Shown here piece by piece: positions 8,245-16,205 of a stretch of 64,000 bases of DNA (position 1 is its first letter; each line of letters opens with the position of its first letter). Both the position numbers and the translations under genes were made by a program. The stretch is taken from positions 2,108,001 through 2,172,000 of the forward strand of contig NZ_CP139438.1 of assembly GCF_034258515.1 (NCBI RefSeq), written 5' to 3'. The notes beneath the pieces were generated by a model. It was not told the DNA's origin, made no database searches, and was given only the letters and a program-made list of their open reading frames with translations. The stretch comes from Pseudarthrobacter oxydans. Lineage in GTDB: Bacteria; Actinomycetota; Actinomycetes; Actinomycetales; Micrococcaceae.

Positions 8245-10251
8245 ATGGACAGCCACCACCACTCCGCCAGGTACGGCCGGTACACGGGCGGACCCGATCC
8301 CCTTGCCCCGCCCGTCGACCTGGCGGAGGCGTTGGACGCCGTCGCCGACGACGTGATGGCAGGTTACTCACCCCGCCACGCCCTGCAGGAATTCCTCCGG
8401 CGCGGCGGCCGGAGCCGGGAAGGCCTGGACGACCTCGCCCGGCGCGTCCAGCAGCGCCGCAGTGAACTGCTTGGCAGGCACCGGCTGGACGGAACCCTCA
8501 GCGAGGTCAGGCAGCTCCTGGATACCGCCCTCCTGGAGGAACGCAAACAACTCGCCCGCGACGCGATGATGGACAACACGGACCGTGCCTTCCGGGAGAT
8601 GCAGCTCCAGAACCTGCCCCAATCCACCGCGGCGGCCGTCAACGGGCTCGCTTCCTATGATTGGCAGTCCGGCGCCGCCAGGGAAGCCTACGAGCGGATC
8701 AAGGACCTGCTGGGCCGCGAGGCCCTGGACCAGCGCTTCGCCGGGATGAAGCAGGCGCTTGAGAACGCCACGGAAGAGGACCGGGCAGCCGTCAGCGGTA
8801 TGCTCCGGGACCTGAACACGCTGCTGGACAAACACCGCCGCGGGCAGGACACGGAGGCTGACTTCCAGGAGTTCATGGCGCGGCACGGCCACCACTTCCC
8901 GGAAGATCCGCAGTCCGTGGAGGAGCTGATTGACGCACTGGCCAAGCGGGCAGCTGCGGCCCAGCGGCTCCTGCAGTCCATGTCGCCGGAGCAGCGGGAG
9001 GAGCTGATGCGCCTGTCCGCACAGGCTTTCGGGTCGCCGGAACTGATGGCCCAGCTCGACCGGCTCGACGACACCCTTCGGGCACTGCGTCCCGGAGAGG
9101 ACTGGACCGGGTCGGAGCGGTTCGAGGGGCAGGAGGGGCTGGGCCTCGGCGACGGCACCGGCGTCCTCCAGGACATCGCGGAACTGGACGAACTCGCCGA
9201 GCAGCTTTCCCAGTCCTACAACGGATCAACCCTCGGTGACCTGGACCTGGATGCCCTGGCCCGCCAGCTTGGGCAGAACGCCGCCGTCACCGCACGCACG
9301 CTGGCGGAGATCGAGCGGGCCATGCAGGACGGCGGGTACCTGCGCCGTGGCGCGGACGGGGACCTCCGGCTTTCGCCCCAGGCCATGCGGCGGCTCGGGA
9401 AGTCACTCCTGCGGGATACCGCGAAACAGTTGTCCGGCAGGCAGGGGCGCAGGGACACCCGCGTGGCGGGAGCTGCCGGCGAGCAGACCGGCTCCAGCCG
9501 CCAATGGGAGTTCGGGGACGCCGAGCCCTGGGACGTCACGCGCACGCTGACCAACGCGATCAGCCGTACCGCGGCCGACGGCGGGACCCCGGGCGCCGGA
9601 CTCCGCCTCACCCCCGCGGACATCGAGGTGAGCGAGACAGAGGCCCGCACCCAGGCCGCCGTCGTCCTCCTTGTGGACGTTTCATTCTCGATGGCCGCCG
9701 AGGGGCGGTGGGTGCCCATGAAGCGCACTGCCCTGGCGCTGCACCACCTCGTGTCCACGCGCTTCCGCGGGGACAGGCTGGAGCTGATCACGTTCGGCCG
9801 CTATGCCCAGGCGATGGATATAGGCGAGCTCACGGCCATGCCTCCCCGGCGTGAACAAGGAACAAACCTGCACCACGGATTGCTGCTGGCCGGCCGGTTC
9901 TTCCGCAAGCATCCCTCCATGCAGCCCGTCCTCCTGGTGGTGACCGACGGCGAGCCCACCGCCCACCTGCTTGCGGAAGGCGAACCGTGGTTCTGCTGGC
10001 CACCGGACCCGGAGACCATCCGGGTGACGGTGGCGGAACTGGACCGGCTGGGCCGTGCCGGCACGCAGGCCACGTTCTTCAGGCTGGGCAACGACCCCAG
10101 CCTGGAACGGTTCGTGCAGCGCATGGTGCGCCGGGTGGACGGCCGGGTGGTGGCCCCCGAGGCCGGGGACCTCGGAGCCGCTGTGGTGGGGGAGTACTTG
10201 CGTGCGCACTTCCGCGGACGCGCGTTCGGAGACTCCGACTGGGCCTCCTAG
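8245..10251 (+). CDS. VWA domain protein, partner of the upstream AAA+ ATPase
   Basis: 668 residues. The first two thirds are helical and rich in charged residues, without recognised enzyme motifs. A von Willebrand factor A domain begins near residue 470, with the metal-ion-dependent adhesion site DVSFS at about 478-482 and VVTDGEP near 567. The protein lacks a signal peptide, so it should act in the cytoplasm. The ATG at 8245 is 7 bases after the ATPase stop and has AGGGG upstream. The pair is expected to form a MoxR-VWA complex that remodels or activates a client protein; the client cannot be named from this window. Confidence 0.85.
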   Translation: MDSHHHSARYGRYTGGPDPLAPPVDLAEALDAVADDVMAGYSPRHALQEFLRRGGRSREGLDDLARRVQQRRSELLGRHRLDGTLSEVRQLLDTALLEERKQLARDAMMDNTDRAFREMQLQNLPQSTAAAVNGLASYDWQSGAAREAYERIKDLLGREALDQRFAGMKQALENATEEDRAAVSGMLRDLNTLLDKHRRGQDTEADFQEFMARHGHHFPEDPQSVEELIDALAKRAAAAQRLLQSMSPEQREELMRLSAQAFGSPELMAQLDRLDDTLRALRPGEDWTGSERFEGQEGLGLGDGTGVLQDIAELDELAEQLSQSYNGSTLGDLDLDALARQLGQNAAVTARTLAEIERAMQDGGYLRRGADGDLRLSPQAMRRLGKSLLRDTAKQLSGRQGRRDTRVAGAAGEQTGSSRQWEFGDAEPWDVTRTLTNAISRTAADGGTPGAGLRLTPADIEVSETEARTQAAVVLLVDVSFSMAAEGRWVPMKRTALALHHLVSTRFRGDRLELITFGRYAQAMDIGELTAMPPRREQGTNLHHGLLLAGRFFRKHPSMQPVLLVVTDGEPTAHLLAEGEPWFCWPPDPETIRVTVAELDRLGRAGTQATFFRLGNDPSLERFVQRMVRRVDGRVVAPEAGDLGAAVVGEYLRAHFRGRAFGDSDWAS

Positions 10252-10269
10252 TTACAGCACGGGATGGGT

Positions 10270-10290
10270 GCCCGGTCGTGGACGCCGGGC
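10270..10290 (+). terminator. Weak candidate terminator after the AAA/VWA pair
   Basis: Inverted repeat GCCCGG / CCGGGC with a 9-base loop, 20 bases after the stop of the VWA gene. It lacks a T-run, so termination is uncertain. Confidence 0.3.
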
Positions 10291-10358
10291 GTGGAGAACC
10301 GCGGAATCGTGGCCCGGGCTGATGGCCGCGCAGGGCTGATCCGTGTGAGGATCGGAGT

Positions 10359-11297
10359 ATGCCTGACCGCCTGATGCTGCTGGACACTGCCTCGCTGTAC
10401 TTCCGCGCCTTCTACGGAATGCCGGATACGATCCGGCGCGGGGACGGCACACCGGTCAACGCCGTCCGGGGACTGCTGGACATGATTGCGCGGCTGACCA
10501 CTGATTATCAGGCAACGCACCTGATCGCCTGCTGGGACGATGAGTGGCGCCCGCAATGGAGGGTGGACCTTCTCCCCACCTACAAGGCCCACCGGGTGGC
10601 GGAGGCCGTCGCGGGCGCACCGGACGTCGAGGTGGTCCCGGATGCGCTGGAGGCGCAGCTTCCGATGATCCGCCGGGTTCTTGGGCTCGCCGGCATCGCC
10701 ATCGTGGGCGCGCCTGACCACGAGGCCGACGACGTCGTGGGCACCTACGCGAGCCACGCGGACCTGCCCGTGGACGTGGTGACCGGAGACCGTGACCTCT
10801 TCCAGGTCTGCGACGACGAACGGCAGGTCCGTGTGATCTACACCGCCCGCGGCATGAAGAACCTCGAAGTCATCACTGAAGAAGTGGTGGTGGCCAAGTA
10901 CCGGGTGCTGCCCCGGCAATACGCCGACTATGCGACCCTGCGCGGCGACGCCTCTGACGGGTTGCCGGGCGTCGCAGGTATCGGCGAAAAGACCGCAGCG
11001 TCGCTGCTGCTCAAGCACGGCACCCTGGAGGGACTCCTGGAAGCGGCCGGGCATTCCGGCAGCGGACTCTCCGCACCGGTGCGGGCCAGGTTGGCCGCCG
11101 CCGCGGACTACCTCTCGGTTGCCCCCGCCGTCGTCAGGCTCGTGCGGGACCTTGACCTGCCCAGCCCCGATCAGGCTGGCGCCAAGCTAAGCCCCGTTGC
11201 GGGGGAGCCGCGCACCGAACTGGAGCGCCTCGCCACCGAGTGGAACCTGGGCGGCTCGGTCCGGCGGCTCCTGGCGGCCCTCGACCTGCGGCAGTAG
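10359..11297 (+). CDS. 5'-3' exonuclease (FEN/PIN-type), free-standing
   Basis: 312 residues, equivalent to the N-terminal exonuclease domain of DNA polymerase I but encoded separately. Metal-binding acids are visible in LLDTASLYFRAFYG, in EADDVVGTYA near residue 124 and in VVTGDRDLFQV; the helix-hairpin-helix GDASDGLPGVAGIGEKTA follows near residue 190. The enzyme should remove flaps or RNA primers at nicks. The window also encodes a full PolA with its own exonuclease domain, so this is a second activity, as in other actinobacteria. GGAG lies 3 bases before the ATG, while GAGGAT 6 bases upstream could be a leaderless -10. Confidence 0.88.
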   Translation: MPDRLMLLDTASLYFRAFYGMPDTIRRGDGTPVNAVRGLLDMIARLTTDYQATHLIACWDDEWRPQWRVDLLPTYKAHRVAEAVAGAPDVEVVPDALEAQLPMIRRVLGLAGIAIVGAPDHEADDVVGTYASHADLPVDVVTGDRDLFQVCDDERQVRVIYTARGMKNLEVITEEVVVAKYRVLPRQYADYATLRGDASDGLPGVAGIGEKTAASLLLKHGTLEGLLEAAGHSGSGLSAPVRARLAAAADYLSVAPAVVRLVRDLDLPSPDQAGAKLSPVAGEPRTELERLATEWNLGGSVRRLLAALDLRQ

Positions 11298-11383
11298 GGA
11301 CTGCAGTTCCTTTTTGTGGCGCTCCCTCAACGCACCACGCCGCACACTCTCCCTTGCGTCCCGCTTGCGTAGCCCGGATCGGG

Positions 11384-11420
11384 TAGTAAGCTTGCTGACC
11401 ATTAGTAGTAAGCTTGCTGA
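11384..11420. repeat. Two 15-base direct repeats in a promoter region
   Basis: TAGTAAGCTTGCTGA occurs at 11384-11398 and again, identically, at 11406-11420, a 22-base period (two helical turns). Each copy contains a palindromic core (AAGCTT). They lie 31 bases upstream of the ATG at 11452 and are the most AT-rich part of the neighbourhood. Position and spacing suggest an operator for the downstream pair of small genes; the regulator is unknown. Confidence 0.5.
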
Positions 11421-11451
11421 TTAGTCGGAGAAGCGGGAGCAGGTCGAACAC

Positions 11452-11820
11452 ATGAGTGCAGTTATTGGTGCCATCTGGTCCCTGGTGGCCGCCGCCGGAG
11501 CGGCGCTGGCGGCCAGCGCGCCATTCGGTGCTGCAGGTCATGGCGCCCAGTACCTCGCCGGTCACGTGCTCTTGGGCGTGGGTCTGGGCCAGCTGCTCGC
11601 CGCAGTACTTCGCGCAGCCGTGCGCCGGGTTCTCCGGAATGCCCCCCGGACAACGCCGGTACCCCTGGCAGCAGGTCCTGAAGCATCACCTGCTGCGGCC
11701 CTGACACTAGCAGCGGCTGTCCCTGCACCGGCAATTGACGCAATCGAAACCACTGCCGTGACGGTCCTGTACCCCCGGCCGGCCGCAGTCCTGCCCCTGC
11801 AGGGCAAGCATGCCGCCTGA
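11452..11820 (+). CDS. Hypothetical small alanine-rich membrane protein
   Basis: 122 residues, not recognised. The first 60 residues hold two hydrophobic stretches that could span the membrane (roughly residues 3-24 and 32-58), followed by a basic segment and an alanine/proline-rich tail ending LPLQGKHAA. The ATG has AGG 8 bases upstream. It follows the 15-base direct repeats, and its end overlaps the start of the next gene by 11 bases, so the two are translationally coupled. The charge pattern is compatible with a small membrane anchor or sensor, which is inference only. Confidence 0.6.
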   Translation: MSAVIGAIWSLVAAAGAALAASAPFGAAGHGAQYLAGHVLLGVGLGQLLAAVLRAAVRRVLRNAPRTTPVPLAAGPEASPAAALTLAAAVPAPAIDAIETTAVTVLYPRPAAVLPLQGKHAA

Positions 11821-12391
11821 GATTCCAGGGCCCCGCAACTCGGGGAAGGCTCTCCCGAAGCCCCAGCGGCGGACGGTTTGGCCCGCGCTGGCCGCCGTAC
11901 TCGCAGCTGCCGCCCTGGTGGCCGGAGCATTCCTTGCCTCCGCAGGTCTTCGCGGCTCCGACTCGGATGAGGCAACCCTTCAGGGCTTGCAGATCCGCGT
12001 GCTCAACGTGAGCCAGGCCGCCGCGGAGAACAGGCTGGACGGCGCCCTCGCTGCCTTGGACGCGCTCGAAAATGACCTGGAGGCTGCCGCCGCAGGGGGC
12101 CTGGTCTCGGCGTCCAGGTATCGTGGCATCGAAGCCGCATTGTCGTCGGTCCGGGCCGAGATCACCCGCCACATCGAAGCCCAGGCCGCTGCGGCTTCCG
12201 CAGCCAAAGCAACGGCTGTCGCAGCCGAAACCCCCACCACGGACGCTTCCGCCACGCAGTCGCAGCCCGTCCCGCCCCAACCGGAATCGCCCGCCGCCGC
12301 CCCGGCGCCCGAATCCGCACCCCAGGGACCGGGACTGCCCGAAGCCGCCAAAGATTCCAGGGGCAGGACCAAAGGTACGGGAAAGCCCTGA
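11810..12391 (+). CDS. Hypothetical membrane-anchored protein with proline-rich tail
   Basis: 193 residues, not recognised. A short basic N-terminus (KALPKPQRR) is followed by one hydrophobic segment at about residues 23-47, then an extracytoplasmic helical region (about 55-130, rich in Ala, Leu, Glu) and a low-complexity Ala/Pro/Glu tail. The topology is that of a single-pass type II protein with a coiled-coil-like domain. The ATG lies inside the end of the preceding gene (11-base overlap), so the two are coupled and probably act together at the membrane. Confidence 0.6.
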   Translation: MPPEIPGPRNSGKALPKPQRRTVWPALAAVLAAAALVAGAFLASAGLRGSDSDEATLQGLQIRVLNVSQAAAENRLDGALAALDALENDLEAAAAGGLVSASRYRGIEAALSSVRAEITRHIEAQAAAASAAKATAVAAETPTTDASATQSQPVPPQPESPAAAPAPESAPQGPGLPEAAKDSRGRTKGTGKP

Positions 12392-12451
12392 TCCCGGTGT
12401 CAGGCCGGGCCTCCGTCACGGCGGCAGCGAAGTTCCGGGCAAAATGGAGGG

Positions 12452-15094
12452 ATGACTTCTCCGAGCGGCCTGAAGGTGCCGCCAGCCGGCAAGGCCTTCA
12501 ACCTGGCGGCCATCGGCGCCGGACTGCCCTTCGCTGACTCGCTCGCGGCTTTGGCTGAAGCCCTGGACCGCAGCGGTGCCGGAGGAACGGCAGTAGTGCA
12601 GGCGCCGCCCGGAACAGGCAAGACCACCCTGGTGCCGCCGCTCCTCGCAAACCTCCTTGCGTCCGCCACCGGCCAGCCGGGCCGGGTGGTCGTGACCCAG
12701 CCCCGCCGCGTCGCCGCCCGTGCCGCCGCCCGCAGGCTGTCCGCCCTGGACGGCAGCCGGCTGGGAAGCCGCATCGGGTACACCGTCCGCGGCGAACGCC
12801 AGGCAGGACCCGAAACCCTCATCGAGTTCGTCACGCCCGGCATCCTGCTGCGCCGCCTGCTGGCCGCTCCGGACCTCCCCACGGCCGGCGCAGTGGTCCT
12901 GGACGAGGTCCACGAACGCGGGCTGGAAACGGATCTGCTCGTCGGCATGCTCGCTGACGTCCGCCAGCTGCGCGGCGACCTGGCCGTCGTCGCAATGTCC
13001 GCCACCCTCGATGCGCCCCGGTTTGCCGCCCTGCTGGGATACCACGACGGCGGCGGGCCGGCACCCGTCGTTGACTGCCCTTCCGCGCTCCATCCCTTGG
13101 GCATAGAGTGGCGGCCGGCTCCCGCCGCCAGGCTGGACGGCCGGGGAGTAACGCCCGCGTTCCTGGAGTTCGTGGCCGGGACGGCCGCGGAAGCCCACCG
13201 GCGTGAACTGGCACAGAACAGCGCCGCAGATGCCCTGGTCTTCCTCCCCGGGGCGAGGGAGGTTTCCCAGGTCGCGGCGAGGCTCCGCAGCCTGCTTGGC
13301 CCAGGGACGGACGTGCTGGAACTCCATGGCCAGGCAGCGCCGGCGGAACAGGACCGCGCGGTATCCGGCCGTCGCCCGGGCGACAACGCCAGGATCATCG
13401 TCTCCACAGACCTCGCCGAGTCCTCACTGACCGTCCCCGGCGTCCGGCTGGTGGTGGATTCAGGGCTTGCCCGTGAGCCGCGGCGTGACGCTGCCCGCGG
13501 GATGAACGGACTGGTCACAGTCTCCTGCTCCCGGGCCTCGGCGGACCAGCGTGCCGGGCGGGCAGCCCGCCAGGGGCCGGGGACCGTAGTCCGCTGCTAC
13601 AGCCAGCAAGCCTTTGGCGCCGCGCCGGCCCACGTGACCCCGGAAATCAACGTGGCGGACCTGACGGGCGCCGCCCTGCTGATGGCGTGCTGGGGGTCCC
13701 CCAGGGGGAAGGGCCTCCCCTTGCCTGACGCGCCGCCGCAGCAGGCCATGGATGATGCGATGGAAGTTCTGGCGGAGCTCGGGGCCGTGTCCGGCAGCGG
13801 CCAGGCCACCCGCGCAGGCAGGACCCTCGCCGGCATTCCCGCCGATCCGCGGCTGGCCCGTGCCCTGCTCGACGGCGCGGCAGCGGCCGGCTCCAGCGCG
13901 GCGGCTGAGGTGGTGGCTGCCGTGGCCGGTGATGGCCGCGCTCCCGGCGCAGACCTGGTGCGGCTCATGTCCCAGTTGCGCAGTGACAGCGGGCCGGCCG
14001 GGCGGCGTTGGACGGAGGAGAGCCGCCGCCTCCAGGCGCTGGCCGGGCAGGCAGGCCCGCTGTCCGAAGCTCCCGCGCTTCCTGCCCTCACCGGCGGCAC
14101 TGAGGTGGTGGGCGCCGTCGTCGCCCTCGCTTTTCCCGACCGCGTGGCACGCAGGGTCCCCGGCGACGGGCCGGAGCGCTATCTGCTGTCATCCGGGACC
14201 CGGGCAGGCTTGCCGGCCGGAAGCAGCCTGGCAGGGCAGGAATGGCTGGCCGTTGCCGAGGTGTCCCGCGCCGAAGGCAGGGACTCCGCCGGCACCGGTG
14301 CCGTGATCCGCGCCGCGGCTCCGCTCTCGGCCGGCCTTGCCGAGGCGGCGGCGTCACACCTTCTGGCTGAGGCCGTTGAGGCGGCCTTCACGCAGGGCCG
14401 CGTCACCGCCCGCAGGGTCCGGCGATTGGGCGCCATTGGGCTCGCGTCCACTCCCGTGCGTCCGTCGCCCGCGGAGGGAAGGGCTGCGGTAGCAGCAGTG
14501 CTGCAAAAGGACGGACTTTCCGTCCTCAAATGGTCGACGCCGGCAGCATCCTTGCGCAGCCGCCTCGCCTTCCTGCACCGTGAGCTGGGCGGACCGTGGC
14601 CGGACGTGTCGGAGGCCGGGCTCCTTGTCCGGCTGCAGGACTGGCTGGGACCCGAGCTCGAGGCGCTTGCAGGGGGCGCGGACGCCAACACCATTGACCT
14701 CACCGGGCCCCTCCGGCGGCTGCTTCCCTGGCCGGAGGCAGCCAGGATGGATGAGCTCGCCCCGGAATGGCTGGAGGTCCCCAGCGGCTCCAGGGTGCGG
14801 ATTGAGTATCCGGAACCTTCAGCGGGGACGGAACGGCCCGTGGTTGCCGTCAAACTCCAGGAGTGCTTTGGGCTGGCAGAGACGCCCCGCCTGGTCCATG
14901 GCCGGGTGCCGGTCCTGTTCCACCTGTTGTCACCGGCCCGGCGGCCGCTCGCCGTCACCGACGACCTGACATCCTTCTGGTCCGGACCCTACGCACAGGT
15001 CCGCGCCGAGATGAGGGGGCGCTATCCCAAGCATCCGTGGCCGGAAGATCCCTGGACCGCACCGGCCACCGCACGGACCAAGCAGCGGAAATAG
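12452..15094 (+). CDS. hrpB: ATP-dependent helicase HrpB
   Basis: 880 residues, a DEAH/RHA-type helicase of the HrpB family. Walker A (APPGTGKTT) is at 51-59, TQPRRVAA at about 82-89, the DEVH box at 151-154, MSATLDAPR near 178, and a QRAGRAARQGPG motif VI near 358. The C-terminal half matches HrpB's own accessory region and lacks additional enzyme motifs. HrpB homologues are linked to RNA processing or stress, but their substrate is poorly known. The ATG at 12452 is preceded by CAAAAT at 12440-12445, 6 bases upstream. The intervening GGAGGG directly abuts the ATG, too close for a normal ribosome binding site. Confidence 0.9.
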   Translation: MTSPSGLKVPPAGKAFNLAAIGAGLPFADSLAALAEALDRSGAGGTAVVQAPPGTGKTTLVPPLLANLLASATGQPGRVVVTQPRRVAARAAARRLSALDGSRLGSRIGYTVRGERQAGPETLIEFVTPGILLRRLLAAPDLPTAGAVVLDEVHERGLETDLLVGMLADVRQLRGDLAVVAMSATLDAPRFAALLGYHDGGGPAPVVDCPSALHPLGIEWRPAPAARLDGRGVTPAFLEFVAGTAAEAHRRELAQNSAADALVFLPGAREVSQVAARLRSLLGPGTDVLELHGQAAPAEQDRAVSGRRPGDNARIIVSTDLAESSLTVPGVRLVVDSGLAREPRRDAARGMNGLVTVSCSRASADQRAGRAARQGPGTVVRCYSQQAFGAAPAHVTPEINVADLTGAALLMACWGSPRGKGLPLPDAPPQQAMDDAMEVLAELGAVSGSGQATRAGRTLAGIPADPRLARALLDGAAAAGSSAAAEVVAAVAGDGRAPGADLVRLMSQLRSDSGPAGRRWTEESRRLQALAGQAGPLSEAPALPALTGGTEVVGAVVALAFPDRVARRVPGDGPERYLLSSGTRAGLPAGSSLAGQEWLAVAEVSRAEGRDSAGTGAVIRAAAPLSAGLAEAAASHLLAEAVEAAFTQGRVTARRVRRLGAIGLASTPVRPSPAEGRAAVAAVLQKDGLSVLKWSTPAASLRSRLAFLHRELGGPWPDVSEAGLLVRLQDWLGPELEALAGGADANTIDLTGPLRRLLPWPEAARMDELAPEWLEVPSGSRVRIEYPEPSAGTERPVVAVKLQECFGLAETPRLVHGRVPVLFHLLSPARRPLAVTDDLTSFWSGPYAQVRAEMRGRYPKHPWPEDPWTAPATARTKQRK

Positions 15095-15248
15095 CCCGCT
15101 GCCGCGTTCGCCTCCCCGGGCCCGCGGCCCCGCGTGAGATCTCCGATACACGCCCGTTACGTACCGTCGACGCGCTGAAACATGCACCGCATAGGCTCGT
15201 TTCCACTTGGACAGTGTTGTCCTCAACAGGAAACGGAAGGACGTAAAG

Positions 15249-15401
15249 ATGTTTCTCTTCACCAGCCTTAACCTCTTGCTCGACGGCCGGCGCAGTGATG
15301 ACAGCCGGTCACACGGCGGCGGCAGCGGACAAACCGAATTCCCTGAAGGCCAGCTCAGTTCCGCAGCCTGGGAAGGCTGGTGGCACGAGGAAGCCGCCTG
15401 A
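15249..15401 (+). CDS. Small hypothetical protein
   Basis: 50 residues beginning MFLFTSLNLLLDGRR, with an acidic, tryptophan-containing end (WEGWWHEEAA). GGAAGGA lies 7 bases upstream of the ATG, a good ribosome binding site, which is the main reason for calling it. The 154-base region before it has no other gene and contains CATAGGCT that could be a -10. The N-terminus is amphipathic or hydrophobic for only about 11 residues, too short for a membrane span. No function can be proposed. Confidence 0.5.
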   Translation: MFLFTSLNLLLDGRRSDDSRSHGGGSGQTEFPEGQLSSAAWEGWWHEEAA

Positions 15402-15459
15402 CACCCGGACTCCCTGGCGCCTGGTTCCGGGCAGCGGCCCCGTCAAAGGCCGCTGCGAA

Positions 15460-16137
15460 TCAGCCGGAGGCGCGGATGAAGCCAGCCACCGGCTCGGCAA
15501 GGGACGCGCCCACTTCCGCGGCTGAACGCTTCACGCCGGCCACCGCAAACGAATGGTCGCCGCCCTCCACCCACTGCAGGACAGCTGAGGGTCCTATCCG
15601 GCGCACCACGTCCTCCAGGATGCCGGGAGTAGCGAACGTGTCGCGGCTGCCCTGCAGGAACAGCATCGGTGAAGTAATGCCGTAGAGGTGTTCGTCCCGG
15701 ACTTTGTCGGGCTTTCCCGGCGGATGCAGGGGATACCCCAGGTAGACCAGTCCTGCAGCGTCCATCCCGTCCGCCACGGCCATCGAGGCCATCCGTCCGC
15801 CGAAGGATTTGCCCGCCGCCCAGATGCGGCCGGTGGCGCCATGTTCCGCCGCCTTGCCTGCCGCCGCAGCCATGGCTGCCCGCCAGGCTGCGATCGCCGT
15901 GGGTGGGCGGTCCGGGAACTTCCTGCCGGCCTCCCGGTAGGGGAAGTTGAAGCGGAGGGTGGCGAGGCCGAGGGAGTTCAGCGCGTCGGTGAACCCGCGC
16001 AGGAAGGGATGCTCCATGCCCGCACCCGCACCGTGCGCCAGCACCACCGTGGCGGACGGGCTGTCAGGGCACGCGTAGGTGCCGGAGACCATGACTTCGC
16101 CCACCGGGATGCTGAGGGCGGTTTCAGAAGCTGACAT
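15460..16137 (-). CDS. Alpha/beta hydrolase, KANL3/Tex30-like
   Basis: 225 residues of the small alpha/beta hydrolase group related to dienelactone hydrolases and KANL3/Tex30. VLAHGAGAGMEHPFL near residue 32 forms the oxyanion region, GKSFGG carries the nucleophile Ser111, LQGSRDTFA carries the acid near 166, and GGDHSF the histidine near 195. It should be a cytoplasmic esterase or amidase of unknown substrate. The ATG at 16137 is preceded on its strand by CATGAT 6 bases upstream. It is divergent from the LigD-type gene, with 68 bases between the start codons. Confidence 0.85.
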   Translation of the reverse strand: MSASETALSIPVGEVMVSGTYACPDSPSATVVLAHGAGAGMEHPFLRGFTDALNSLGLATLRFNFPYREAGRKFPDRPPTAIAAWRAAMAAAAGKAAEHGATGRIWAAGKSFGGRMASMAVADGMDAAGLVYLGYPLHPPGKPDKVRDEHLYGITSPMLFLQGSRDTFATPGILEDVVRRIGPSAVLQWVEGGDHSFAVAGVKRSAAEVGASLAEPVAGFIRASG

Positions 16138-16205
16138 GCGTCCATCATGCCGGACCGGCCGCCAAAATCTGCCCGCCTCCTGTTGCAGGGGTGTACGTTG
16201 TCCCC

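Noticed and set aside
6417..8285. Open frame of 622 codons opposite the AAA+ ATPase
   Set aside because: Antisense to an ATPase with intact Walker motifs; the reading arises from GC-rich third positions.
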